Positions 42,825 through 54,866 of a stretch of DNA of 64,000 nt are shown piece by piece. A model generated the notes under the pieces. It was not told the DNA's origin, made no database searches, and was given only the letters and a program-made list of their open reading frames with translations. A program made the position numbers and the translations under genes. The number at the start of each line of letters is the position of its first letter. Position 1 is the first letter of the stretch. Source of the stretch: Cyathus striatus (lineage: Eukaryota; Basidiomycota; Agaricomycetes; Agaricales; Nidulariaceae); NCBI GenBank assembly GCA_025738555.1, contig JAOVFP010000016.1:3100001-3164000 (forward strand), given 5' to 3'.

Positions 42825-45377
42825 ATGTACACGCCCCTCACCATCGCAACGTCCTCCAAGGACTCCTTTACAGACTACTCTCGCTGGCGACTCCTCGTAA
42901 CCGACGGTGGACGACATACCTGGCATTATCTCACCACAGACGAACAATGTGCAGAATGGCCCCAGAATACCGTTGACAAGTTCTGGTTAGGACTTGATAC
43001 TGTACGCATTTATACCTCTTCTGCATGTCCTTGTTGACCTATGTTACTTCACGTGCAGAACCTGCCTAAACTGCCGCCAGCGAAAGACGCCTACGAGGCA
43101 GCCAAAAACGGTTACACCTTCTACCAGAACTTACAGTCGCACGATGGTCACTGGGCTGGTGAATACGGAGGACCCATGTTCCTCCTCCCCGGCCTAGTAA
43201 TTGGGTCGTACATCTCAGGCATGGGATTCAAAGACGAAGAACGTCTAGAAATGATTCGCTATATTATGAATCGCGCTCACCCACAGGACGGTGGCTGGGG
43301 AATGTACGTCGGCTGTCGTTGCTATGTGTACCTGAGATTTTTTAAACTGACAGGCGCGTGCGTACAGACACATCGAGGGTCATTCGACCGTATTCGGCAC
43401 CGCATTAAACTACGTCGCCCTTCGCATACTGGGAATGGAAGCTGATCACCCTGTTTGTATCAAATCCCGTGCGACGTTACACAAGCTTGGTATACATACA
43501 ATTACATTATATGTTACCCGTCATGAATTCTGATTTTCCTCAGGAGGAGCAACCGCCATTCCGGCATGGGGAAAGTTCTGGCTTTCATTATTGAACGTGT
43601 ACGACTGGGAAGGAAACAACCCTGTTCCTCCAGAATTCTGGCTACTACCCGAATGGCTCCCCATTCACCCGCACAAATGGTGGATCCATACACGCGCTGT
43701 TTATCTCCCTATGAGCTATCTTTATGGCGTTCGTTTCACTGCTCCTGAAAACCATTTCATTCTCTCCCTCCGCCAGGAGCTCTATACACAAGATTACTAC
43801 TCTATTTACTGGCCTTCACAACGTAACAATGTATCCGAAGCCGACCTCTACTCCCCCCACTCTGCCATATTCGACATGATCAACGTCGTGCTTGCCGGCT
43901 ACGAACAATGTACAATTCCTCCCCTCCGCGCTGCAGGCATCAAACGCGCGTATCAACTCATAGTGTACGATGACGAAAACACAGGATATCAGACTCTAGC
44001 TCCCGTTTCTAAAATGTTCGCCCTGGTGGCACGATATCATGCTGAAGGCCCTGACGCAGAGTGCTACCGCCTCCACATGAAACGGCGCGCGGACTTTATG
44101 TGGATGGGTGCAGAAGGCATGATGGTGTGCGGGACTAACGGATCCCAACTCTGGGATACCGGATTCATTGCGCAGGCGTTGGTGGAGACTGGGCTGGCAG
44201 AGCAGGAGAAGGAGTTTCGTGGGGGGCTGACCAAAGCCTTAGAGTGGCTTGATCAGGCGCAAATAAGGGAGAACCCGAGACATTTCGAGTGTGCGTATCG
44301 GCATGCTTCGAAGGGCGCTTGGGGTTTCAGTACGACGGAGCAGGGATACACAGTTAGTGATTGTACTGGGGAGGGGTTGAAAGCGGTTATGTATCTTCAA
44401 TATAATCTTGAGTATGTTGGATGCTCTCTGTTTATGTTTCCTTGCATGCTGACAGTTTTTGTAGCTTCACACCCAAGTTAGTGGATGAGAGGCGCATGTG
44501 TGATGCCGTGGACATTATGCTATCTCTACAAAATCCCGGTGGTGGATTTGCAAGCTATGAGCTCATCCGTGCACCTCAATGGTTGGAAGTGCTCAACCCT
44601 GCCGAAGTGTTCGGCAACATCATGGTCGAATATACCTACCCCGAATGTACAACATCTGTCATAACAGCTCTTTCTATTTTTCGCAAACATATCCCACACT
44701 ACCGACGTGCAGATATTGAGTTCGTACTCCGCTCCCCACAATTTTTTAAAGAAAACTAACTCTTTTTTGTCAGCCGCACAATAAAATCAGCAATAAACTA
44801 CTTACATGATGCACAACACCCTGATGGTGGATGGGTCGGTTCATGGGGTATCTGCTTCACCTACGCTACTCAATTTGCACTCGAATCGCTCTCACTGGTT
44901 GGCGAGACCTACTCTAACAGTCCACATTCCAGAAAGGCATGCAACTTTCTTCTGAGCAAGCAACGTGAAGATGGGGGCTGGGGCGAGAGCTACAGGTCAT
45001 GCGAGCAGAGCCGCTGGATTGAGCACGAGAAGACGCAGATCGTGCAAACGTGTTGGGCTGTGATGTCGCTTATGTACGCACAGTATCCCCATCCTGAACC
45101 TATTGAGAGAGGCGTGAAGCTAGTAATGTCCAGGCAGAACGCAGTATGTCTTTCTTTGCCATGATCATTCGGTAGACTTATCAAGCCCTCCCTTTGTAAG
45201 GATGGCTCATGGCCTCAAGAAGCAATCGAGGGCGTGTTCAATAAAACATGCGCGATATCGTATCCTAACTTCAAGTTTTCCTTCCCGATATGGATGCTCG
45301 GAAAGGCGCATATATATCTTAAAGCGCTGAAAGAGAAAGCAACGATGAATGGCCATTCAAATAGAAAGGCACAGTAG
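42825..45377 (+). CDS. ERG7: Lanosterol synthase (oxidosqualene cyclase)
   Basis: Cyclises 2,3-oxidosqualene to lanosterol, the first sterol of the ergosterol pathway; monotopic ER/lipid-droplet protein. Start [22 protein letters not shown] repeats: [59 protein letters not shown]. Other blocks: [77 protein letters not shown]. The catalytic Asp motif, canonically DCTAE, is DCTGE here; the proton-donating Asp is intact. It ends [20 protein letters not shown] ... AQ, TAG 45375-45377. Six introns; full family length of about 730 residues. Confidence 0.94.
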
Positions 45378-45729
45378 CGACATTTCCAGCATGATTGTGA
45401 TCCTCTCTTCGACTTCTCGGGACTAAATGACGACGGGATGATGAGCTTATGACCAGCTAAATTCTAAATAATATACCCGCATTTGTAAAACTATTGTATA
45501 ATTATCCAGCAAGAATGTAACAACGCAATCCTACTCCACTGTTTTCATTCTGAGTACTCTTTCATAAATGGAATCTGCAATGATTAACATCGTTTCGACT
45601 TCTTCCCGAATTTGAGTTTTTTCTAGGTTCTCGAGCGCAGGTCGATGTGTCTTATGCTTTACGTATATTTATGTAAAGCTTGCAATTGGGAAGTGCGTCG
45701 CAAATTGCCGCTTGGCTCTTTCACATCGA

Positions 45730-45871
45730 CTATCTGAACCACAGCTATTACTTATAGGGGCACTGGTACCCCTGCTTCGCCACCTCTCACATTGTTTTTT
45801 CTAGGTTCTATCTGAACCACAGCTATTACTTATAGGGGCACTGGTACCTCTGCTTCGCCACCTCTCACATT
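45730..45871 (+). repeat. Tandem duplication: 64-bp repeat, period 78
   Basis: CTATCTGAACCACAGCTATT... at 45730-45793 is repeated at 45808-45871 with a single base difference (CCCC/CCTC after GGTAC), separated by 14 bp. It lies in the promoter region of the APC permease, 99 bp before the proposed ATG. Confidence 0.9.
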
Positions 45872-45934
45872 CCTTTCACGAAAAACTGAAAGAAAGCTTG
45901 TGGGTATTCCTTTCAATATATTGCGAGTTGAAAG

Positions 45935-45943
45935 TATATAAAG
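45935..45943 (+). promoter_or_regulatory. TATA-like element before the APC permease
   Basis: TATATAAAG, 27 bp before the proposed start codon. The short distance leaves almost no 5' leader, which is a caution about the chosen start. Confidence 0.4.
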
Positions 45944-45969
45944 AATGACGGCGCCGGATCATTGACTCC

Positions 45970-48919
45970 ATGAATGTAAGCCCGATTCAAGCTATTTTTC
46001 GACCCAGAACTTTTTGTTTTCAACTCGCACTTTCTCGTGACGGTTGTAAAACTCCTGCAACCTTTCTTGCTTCTACACTTAGGAATTTGAACTGATCTAC
46101 TAAATGTTTTCCTCTTCTAAAGGCGAAAAGACTGCCCTCCGTATTAAGGACGGAAGACCATGAGCATGACGGCTCTTCTAGTCAACCTCGGATTGCAATA
46201 GAACCTCCTCTCTCTCCTTATGCCTTACGACATGGTACTTCCATCTAACACGTATGTTCTAAACGCAGTGTGTTAACTAACAGTTGCGACCGCCTCGCAG
46301 ATATTGGGTCTCCACCTCCGCCACCTCCCTTGAACGCGTCAACGCCGGACAGTTGTTATCGCCTGCGTGAACATCTTCCATCTTTCCAAGATTCTCAATT
46401 TGCGACCATTCTCCGCCGTCAGCGTCTCCGACCCTCCGACAACTCAGGACTCAAAGAATGCATCAATATCCCTTCTCGTTTCATCCATCTCACCAATTCC
46501 TTTGAATTTGCGGGGTGGGGAAGCATAACGCATCACAAGCTACGTCGTTCAGATTGCGAGGCCGGAGAGAAGCAGCTTGAAGAGCTGAGAAAAGAACGAG
46601 TCCTGGGACAGTTCACAGCCAGCGCATTGGCTGGAAACGCGGTTCTAGGAAGTGTTTTTTACGCATTGCCAGCTGTCGTTGCCGTCGGTGGTATTTAGTA
46701 AGTCGAGATAACTCTTCACGGTTATCGGTTAAAGCCCATATGCTTTCCGAAAAATTTGTTGACTAAATTACATATTCCAGTTCGCCCATCTCGCTATTTA
46801 TAGCCACGCTCATCCTTTTTTTGTGGCGGCCTATTATGGAAGAATTGGCTTCGGCCTTGCCTATAAGTGGCGCGCCCTATACATATATGTACGCGCTTAC
46901 GTTGGTATATCTACAGCCTATTAATTGATTGCTTCTATACTTCCTAGTCTAAATGTATCCATAAAATCTCTTGCACCTGCCGGCGCGGCGTTATTGCTGC
47001 TGGACTTCGCTTCGACGTCAGTAGTGTCTGCTGCGACTGCAGCTACATACCTAGCGGGGGAGGTGTCTCTTCCTTTTCCAACTTGGGTCGGGGCTGCGAT
47101 AGTTCTTGCTATATTCACACTCGTTAGTCTTACTGGAGTAAAAGAGAGTGCAAGAATAGCCTTGGTAGTTCTGAGTTGGCACGTAAGGCTTTTTCGTTAT
47201 CTCTTGTTATAATACCACTTAGGACTTGCGCAGATTTTCTCGATGCTCTTGCTCATGATTGCAGCTATTGTTCATTGGGCGAATATCGGCAACTCACAAC
47301 TTCGCGATAATTGGAACACTGGTAGGATTGAAGGTTTTAGTCCAACCTCCATTTTACGGCAGGTATATTTTGGATTCTGTCTCGGTATGCTCGGACTTAC
47401 AGGATTTGAATGTACGTTCTTTGCCTGTCATTTCATTTCATTCGAGGATTTAATATTTCGCCTTACAGGCATTCCAGCCTACGTTTCTCGCATTAAGCCT
47501 GGTAACTTCCCTCAAGTCCTCCGGAATCTCCACTACCCAACCACGATTCTCAACACCGTCCTGATGGTATTGGTGCTAGCCATAATACCACTGGATGTTA
47601 TCAAAGGGGGCGCGAACGTCTTGAGTATATTGGCACAAAATGTATGAACGGATGGAACTATAATCACGGGTGTAATGCGTACTGACCTCATCTGTAGTCT
47701 GCTGGAAAGTGGCTGCGAATATGGATTGCCGTAGACGCTGTTATTGTTCTCTGCGGTGGTGTGCTTACAGGTATCCTCAGCCCATGCGAGCTCCTCGAGC
47801 AGCTTGCCTTGCATCGCGTCATTCCCAAAATCTTTCTTCGCGTTTTGCCCAAATCAGGTTCGCCATATGTATCAGTATTATCATTCAGTGCATTTGGAGC
47901 CATGCTGTACGCATCTGCCGGAGCGAGTCTGAACGTCATATCACAAATGTATCTGTTATTACGCTTTGAGGAAAAAGAAAGTTCACTGATAGTCCCACTT
48001 AGGTTCTCCTTGGTTTGGTTGACGGTTATGTCTCTCTTCCCAATATCGCTATTTCTCCTCAAGTTCAACCGCGGTCGACTACAAAGAAACCCAAAAACGA
48101 AGCTTAGCGTCATATTTGCTGCGTTTGTGGTCTCATTAGCTGTATTTGCTGGAAATGTTGCGGTTAACCCAAAGACTGTCGGGTGAGTCTTGTCTATCAA
48201 GTGACACGGCTGTGTACATTTAACAATTATGTATCGTAACAGTTACTTTGCTGCATATTTCATCGGAATTGTAGCATTTTTCAGCGCAACGCAGAATAAA
48301 ATATCTTTATTGCGCTACGTATACTGGGTGTATGATCAATATCCATCGCTTCATAAATGGAACTTCACAAAGGCATGGGGAAGTGGACTGATCATGCTAA
48401 TGAGGAGACTACGTCGGCAGCCAGTATGCATATTGGCAAAGAATGACGAGGTAGGTTGTTGTCTGCTACTTCTCAGCTGTTTCCTGACGACTGCTAAAGA
48501 TTAGCTGCCTGTCCCAAATGATTCTTTATGTTCGCAAAAACGAGGAGACGTCTAATGTTAAAATTATTCATTTTTATGAGGAAGAAGATGGCGTGCCGTC
48601 CGAATTAGAGGCTAACGCTAAAAGTTAGTGTTTCTTTATTCAAACACCCCCACTTTATTGAACGTTACTTTTGTTAGTCCTTGATGAAGCTTTTCCCGAT
48701 ATCACCGTAGACCTTGTAAAGCACCCACCCGTCGATCCTGAATATACCACTAATATTTTCTTCGATCAGATTCTAGTCAATGGAAATTTTAACCCTGCTA
48801 ATATCGCAGCTCTCGCTCACAACCTGGACATTCCAACTTCTTTGATGTTTATGACTTGCCCTGGGGAACATTTTCCGTGCGCTGTGGCCGATCTAGGGAC
48901 ACGCATTATTGCTCTCTAA
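45970..48919 (+). CDS. APC-superfamily amino-acid permease with a soluble C-terminal domain
   Basis: About 12 hydrophobic helices in APC order: LGQFTASALAGNAVLGSVFY, ALPAVVAVGG, LFIATLILFLWRPIMEELAS, SLAPAGAALLLLDFASTSVV, WVGAAIVLAIFTLVSLTG, FSMLLLMIAAIVHWANIG, YFGFCLGMLGLTGFE, TVLMVLVLAIIPLDVIKGG, WIAVDAVIVLCGGVLTGILS, SVLSFSAFGAMLYASAGASL, IFAAFVVSLAVFAGNVAVNP and YFAAYFIGIVAFFSAT. A cytosolic tail of about 130 residues follows (VCILAKNDE, QMILYVRKNEETSNVKIIHF, TSLMFMTCPGEHFPCAVADL), ending RIIAL, TAA 48917-48919. Start MN with a 147-nt first intron is the only model that opens the N-terminal frame (AKRLPSVLRTEDHEHDG); it is tentative. Substrate unknown. Confidence 0.8.
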
Positions 48920-49829
48920 GGCCTTGTAATATTTTTTTGTTGTAACGACGATAACGACTTTTGCTCTAACACTTTGCAGGATATATTTTTGTTGATATTC
49001 TAGGATGTACGCTCATAAGCGAAGTGTAGAACACCTACCAATGTTATACGGAATTCATCTAGACTTACGGGTCTTTTCATCATGAACGTACTTGTACTCT
49101 GGTTCACTTTATTCGAAGTTCCCGGGCCCGCCTTTAACTTGTTTGCTGGCCAACTATTTTAAGAAGCGAGTTTCTTATTGTCTTATTCTTATTGTTGTGT
49201 AAGACAATAAGAAAAATACTTAAATTAAATGTGTAGCTCGACCCTTTGCGCGGCCGTTCCCAATATATCGGGAAGTCGTGTACGATACCTTGGGCAACAG
49301 AAATACAAGCATTCGTTTCTCTTTACATCGCGGTCGTTGGGAATAAGTTCTGCAACAATTTGGCAACAATGCAAAGTTCTAAAGCGCTGCCATAATGGGA
49401 TGTAGTGTTTGCAGCTATTTGCATTCGCCTTGAAGCCAAATATGGACCATCAGTTGTGCTTTGATCTTGATTGGGATAAGTTACTTCTCGTGATGCATGT
49501 TCTTCGGCTAGATATGGCGTTCCCTATTGTACTCTGGGAAATAATACGTAGTTTGTAAGACGCAGCACCTCGTGCATGTCATTCGAAGGCACAGAACTAG
49601 TAGAAGGGACTTCACTGTGCGCATTCTTCGCCTGAACTGGCTGTCAATGGAGGAACAATAGGGAAGTTTTCTATATATTCGAGGTAGCAGTTGCATTGAA
49701 TGTATACCGCATCCGCAAAGCTTTAGAAACTCCTGTGCACTGATCCGTCTCAACTCACTCTCTTTTATTACTCCCGAGCTATTCTCTTACGAACAAGCTA
49801 CATCCTACTCACTGCACACCATTCTTATC
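48920..49829. other. Intergenic with a strong hairpin
   Basis: Downstream of the permease. Apart from the inverted repeat at 49171-49214, no feature stands out; reading frames are short. Confidence 0.4.
49171..49214. repeat. 15-bp perfect inverted repeat, 14-nt loop
   Basis: TTTCTTATTGTCTTA (49171-49185) pairs with TAAGACAATAAGAAA (49200-49214). A/T-rich stem about 250 bp beyond the permease stop. Confidence 0.8.
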
Positions 49830-50237
49830 ATGTTGTCCAACGGAACCTTTGCTGTTGCTATTATTAAGCGCCAGGTTGTAATCGTACAAGGTAAATCAAT
49901 CATTACCACATTTCGAATTTCAACGTTTAAGGTCACTGAACTGACGCCCGGCTTCTTAGCTGCACGTACACACTCCAAGCGCGAAAAATACCTCGATGTA
50001 CAGACCTTCGCACCTTTCGGAGAGCGCGTTTTCCTTGCCTCCGATGTCCCTCACGCCCGTGTTGCGTCCTCCGATATCCTTACCATACTACCTCTCGGAG
50101 ATAAATCCCACATTACTGACAATCAAGGCATCTTGGAACTTCCACAACAATCATTCTCTAAATTTGTCGAGCTCAGCACTCGTCAGCAAAAGCGATGCGA
50201 AAGCCTATGGAAATCTTGGATTTCCAGGAGATTCTGA
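49830..50237 (+). CDS. Orphan ORF, hypothetical protein
   Basis: 135 codons, ATG to TGA. Contains VVIVQGKSIITTFRISTFKV, YLDVQTFAPFGERVFLASDV and ILTILPLGDKSHITDNQGIL; rich in beta-branched residues and with no family match I know. It lies between the permease and the reductase cluster in otherwise empty DNA. Possibly a real short gene or a fragment; no splice model extends it convincingly. Confidence 0.3.
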   Translation: MLSNGTFAVAIIKRQVVIVQGKSIITTFRISTFKVTELTPGFLAARTHSKREKYLDVQTFAPFGERVFLASDVPHARVASSDILTILPLGDKSHITDNQGILELPQQSFSKFVELSTRQQKRCESLWKSWISRRF

Positions 50238-50466
50238 ATCATACCACTCGAAGCGGAAACAATATTAGAAGCTGAAAGCACAGCGTGTTTTTCATGGCGT
50301 TACGATCCTTTCATTCTATTTATGCTACGACTCTCAAGATAATCTCGATACCATTGTAGCCATAGGTCCTTCTGTATTTTTAGGATGTAAACGCTTGTAT
50401 AGGGTACCCGTGCTTGCGAAATTTAAATTTATATAACCTATATTGAAAACTGCTAATCAATTTCCT

Positions 50467-51894
50467 CTAAGCTGTTGGCCCGGCTGGCCGAATGGGTTCC
50501 AAGAGTGGTTGCCTATCGAAGTTTGCGGAGTTTGAAAGCATACTGCTTAATGTATCTCCAGTTCCCTACAAAATAGTCAATTCAGAAAATATTAGAGACA
50601 GAATCCAAGACACTAACAATCATCCAAGCAGGGAATCCAGGGTCAAGAGGAACAACACTCTCGATATATTGGATTTGCTCTTTGGTAAGTGATATTTCTA
50701 AAGCTTCAATATTGGTTTTGAGATGCTCGACTTTGCGTCCTCCGATGATGGGGAATACATATGGTGTCTTGTTCATCAAGTACGCAATGGCAACTACACG
50801 ATTCTGTGATCAAGACCCAACATATTTAAGAAGTCTAAGCATAAATCTTACCTGAAGTGATCTGCTTACCACCAAGCTCGGCAGCTACTTTTTCCAGTGC
50901 TTTGCATACGGCCTTTTCCGTCTCGTTGCGTTCCCAGTTAACATCAAACGTCGTTCTTCCATGCTCACCAGTTTGACGACGTTTTTCTTCTTCGGCATCA
51001 GTTCGAATCCTGCCAGCTGCAAGGACATTCCACGGTGCTAACGCCATTCCTTCTGCCCTCGCCATAGGAATAATTTCGCGTTGGAATGAACGATCTATAA
51101 CATTCCATGCTCCTTGGTATATCACGAATGGGGTCAGTGCGTGATCTCTCGCATATTGATTCGCTCGAGAGACAACCCATGCCGGAGTATCAGAAACACC
51201 CTAAATTGAAAGTTTAAAATAGACATTTTGTAGTCAGATAAGAGGAACTCGCCAAATATAGAATTTTGCCCTGCTGAACGAGAATATGAAGAGATCGCAT
51301 GACCTCTTCGATGCTGGTGTCGTAGTCCCACCAGTGAAGATATAGCAAATCAACGTAGCTAGTCCTGAGCTTTTTTAGTGACGCCTCGACAGATATGTGA
51401 AGTGATTTTGCGCTGTTTCCTGAATAATGAACTTTCTGCGTTACAGAAGGATCCCATAACTTGTAGTTGCTGGTAAACTGCGCAGAACATAAAACAATGC
51501 TCGCATAAATATAGAGTGCAAATTTATACCTTTGTTGCAATAAAAAGCTGGTCTCTAATACCACGAGCTTCAGACCATTCTCCGATAAACTCCTCAGAAC
51601 TTTCGCTCTGGCTGTTAAAAACATTTAATCGTCAGTCACCTGCAGCTGCATGCAAAATACTTGCTAGTTGTTGGCGGTATCAATAAAGTTTCCCCCAAGG
51701 TCAAAGTAAGCATCCAGAAGCTTGAAGCTGCTCTCTTTGTCCATGCTGCCCATTCCATGTTCTGCCCATTTGTCACCGATGCTCATAGCACCAAGCTGTA
51801 TCGGAGAAACATGAACTCCAGCATTTGGAGAAAGTATTCTGTATCTTCCAAGCGCAGATGGAGGTGGCGGAGGGGGCTTGAAGAGCGTAGACAT
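50467..51894 (-). CDS. Aryl-alcohol dehydrogenase-type aldo/keto reductase, cluster copy 1
   Basis: NADPH-dependent reductase of aromatic aldehydes/alcohols, cytosolic (AKR9/AAD group, related to NorA-type enzymes). Start [20 protein letters not shown] (51894). Catalytic tetrad in order: D and Y in [12 protein letters not shown] in LFIATK, H in [20 protein letters not shown]. Also [74 protein letters not shown], and the NADP-binding [20 protein letters not shown]. It ends [19 protein letters not shown] 50467-50469. Six or seven exons with intron positions shared with copies 2 and 3. Downstream-most of three same-strand copies. Confidence 0.9.
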
Positions 51895-53370
51895 TGCTGA
51901 GGGAATGAGGAAGAACACCTCTGTTCAACTTCAGACGAGAGTATGGGGGCATTTATGAACTTAGGCCTTAATGCATGAGTAAGACAGGAGTACCTATCGC
52001 GGAATATGTGGACCACGCCGACAGGGGTTCCGATGCTCGTGACGAATGTCATGAGAACTAATCGACAGGATGAGAATATTGATAGAATTGATAGGTCATG
52101 TTATACTGATTCCTTCGTAGCTTTTATTGGATTTCTCAATGTCACCTGCCGATGCACGATGTGTAAGTACCATTGGGAAGAGCTTCAGAAGGTTGAAGAA
52201 TTTAAGAAAGCGTCAAGAAAGCATTTGGCTTGCTACGTGATTAGTAAGTCAATAGTAGGTACGGTATGGACTTGTTGCTGGACGTACATTGTGTTGAGCA
52301 ATAAATATATCATATTCGCTTGGATGTAGGAGTATTTTTAACTTGGATGTTTCGGTAAAGCTGAGACAGGTATGCAACAGAAATGCGATAGACCGTGACT
52401 AAGACCGAAACTTAAAGATGGCACAATTGTCACGCAACGCGTTCTGGCACAAGTCCAGTGAAGTGTGACAGACGCGTTCGTAATATGTGTCACCCATCGT
52501 TATTATCCATCATCACTCGTTTGCCTCCTCTCAAGACTCATTCAGCCTGGATCAAGTCTGGATCCTCTGGATCCCATACTTACGTCTATTTAATTGCTTA
52601 CTTACAGCAAGTACGTCATCTGAATGCTCTCCGGAGGAGCTGAAAGGACTCTCACAGATCGGACGAACATACGGATACCGATGGACTACAGCAAATCAAA
52701 AAACTGCAACAACTTACACTCATCTTGAATGATAAATCATCCATAACTTTCAGATTTTATTGAATTTGGAAATCAGAAATCCATTATCCTTACATCTGTG
52801 ATATTCAGGCACAAACTAGGCGTTTTCTGCGTTCAGGGGTGGTGGCAGCAGCCTGAGTCGTGCCAGAACCTGTAGTCATGGGTCATCATGCATCTGCATC
52901 AGAGTTCGTCGGATACGCTCAAGATATGTTTGTTACAATTGGTTACAACTTCGAGGTAGGATCTTAACCTCAGGGATTGAAATATCTTGTTATCTGTGGG
53001 CTTAAGAACACGATTTACTTCGACTCAAAAGTCTAGGAGTATGTACTAGCGACTACTATCTACAGTAAGAGTGAGTATACTTCGAATATTTTTACTAACT
53101 CAGTCAAATTTTGGTAAATTGCTACTTCATTTAATCTCGACGAAGGAAGACAGGAACACTAGTAGAGCCCAATTCCACTAAGCAAAAAATGTTGAAACAT
53201 GAGACCGTGGAAAGCACAGGATGTTTTTGCAATGATTCACCGCGAAACACAAGCCCTACTATGCTGCTATTTTTATCATTGGCCACTACATCGTTAGCAC
53301 ATGACAGCCAAATTATAGCATTAAATGTCCCAAAAATTTCCCCCCAAAAGTTATTAATTATTGCATGTTA
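51895..53370. other. Intergenic, 1.5 kb, between reductase copies 1 and 2
   Basis: Promoter side of copy 1 plus the 3' side of copy 2. A 107-codon plus-strand frame (52006-52329) looks like chance. No motif or repeat stands out. Confidence 0.4.
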
Positions 53371-54802
53371 TTAGTTCTTGGAACGAATAGGTTCCAGAAG
53401 AGGTTGTTTATCGAAATGTGCACTGGAAGCAAATAGATAGTTGTATTCCTCTCCAGTTCCCTGTGACGACACCACAGATTAGTTCATGGTCAGTGTACGA
53501 TATATCAGGAGCACTAACAATCATCCAGCCGGGGAACCCGAGGTCGAAAGGAACGATACTCTCAAGGTACTTGATCTGTTCTTTACTAAGAGAAATATCG
53601 AGGGCCTCAATGTTTGCCTTCAGGTGTTCTATCTTTCTTCCGCCAATGATAGGGAATACGAAAGGAGTCTTCTGCATGACGTACGCAATGGCAACTTGTA
53701 CATTAAATGGAAATATTAGTAAATTGGAACCATATATGTAACATTGACATGATGGCTCACCAGCAGTAATACTTTTTGTCCCAACATCCCCCGCTACCTT
53801 TTCGAGTGCTTTACAAACCAACTTTTCTTGCTCAGTACGCTCCCAGTTAGGATTCGTAAGGGTCCGACCACCTTCCCCGGTTTTTCGGCGTCGCTCTTCT
53901 TCAGCATCGGTGCGGATTTTTCCAGCCGCAAGAACGTTCCATGGGGCCAATGCCATTCCTTCTGCCCTCGCCATTGGGATGATTTCACGCTCGAACGACC
54001 GATCGAGAATGTTCCAAGCCCCTTGGTATACCACGAATGGAGTCAAAGCATGGTCTCTCGCGTATTGGTTTGCCCGTGAGACAACCCAAGCTGGAGTATC
54101 GGATACGCCCTACATTACGACGGTTATACCAGCATCATCACACCCTTGGTGCTAAAAACGCACTAGATATAGAACCTTGCGCTGTTGAATGAGTGAATGC
54201 AAGGAGCGCATAACTTCTTCGATGCTCGTGGTGAAATCCCACCAGTGAACATACAAGAGATCGATGTAGGTGGTTCGTAGTTTCTTCAGGGAAGCTTCGA
54301 CGGATATATGGAGAGACTTGTTGTTATTTCCCGAGTAAAGAGTCTTTTGTTTAATAGAAGGATCACGAATCTTGTAGTTCGTAGTAAACTATACTATAAT
54401 GTTAACAGTGATGGATCTCCGGAGCTACAGTGGTACAAACTTTCGTTGCAATAAAGAGTTGATCACGGATTCCTCTAGATTGTGCCCATTCCCCAATGAA
54501 CTCTTCTGAGGTTTCATCTTGGCTGTTGTTAACGCAATTAGTACACGGGTCAGAAGTAAGAAATATTGGCTGTACTAATTGTTTGCAGTATCAATGAAGT
54601 TGCCACCAAGGTCATAGTAAGCGTCTAATAACTTGAAGCTACTGTGTTTATCCATGACCCCCATCCCAATATCGGACCATTTGTCGCCGATACTCATTGC
54701 ACCAAGTAGAATCGGAGAGACGTGTACGCCAGCATTGGGAGAGAGAAGTCTGTAGCGACCAAGTCCAGAGGCTGGTGGCGGTGGCGGTCCGAATAGCGAC
54801 AT
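53371..54802 (-). CDS. Aryl-alcohol dehydrogenase-type aldo/keto reductase, cluster copy 2
   Basis: Start [20 protein letters not shown] (54802). Conserved blocks: [40 protein letters not shown] plus Y (catalytic D and Y), LFIATK (K), [20 protein letters not shown] (H), [60 protein letters not shown] and [20 protein letters not shown]. The last exon ends [20 protein letters not shown] ... IRSKN, TAA 53371-53373. Same exon structure as copies 1 and 3. The active-site residues are all present, so it should be functional. Sequence divergence between copies suggests different aromatic substrates; inference. Confidence 0.9.
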
Positions 54803-54857
54803 GATTCCAGTCTGATGAAAGAGTAAGCTGGGGTGGCTCTTGTCTGTTAGCTAGCCA

Positions 54858-54866
54858 TTATATATG
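54858..54866 (-). promoter_or_regulatory. TATA-like element before reductase copy 2
   Basis: ATATATAAT read on the minus strand, about 55 bp before the copy-2 start codon. Confidence 0.4.

Noticed and set aside
52006..52329. 107-codon plus-strand ORF with several Cys/Trp
   Set aside because: No homology I recognise, no splice extension, atypical composition; probably chance in the gap between reductase copies.
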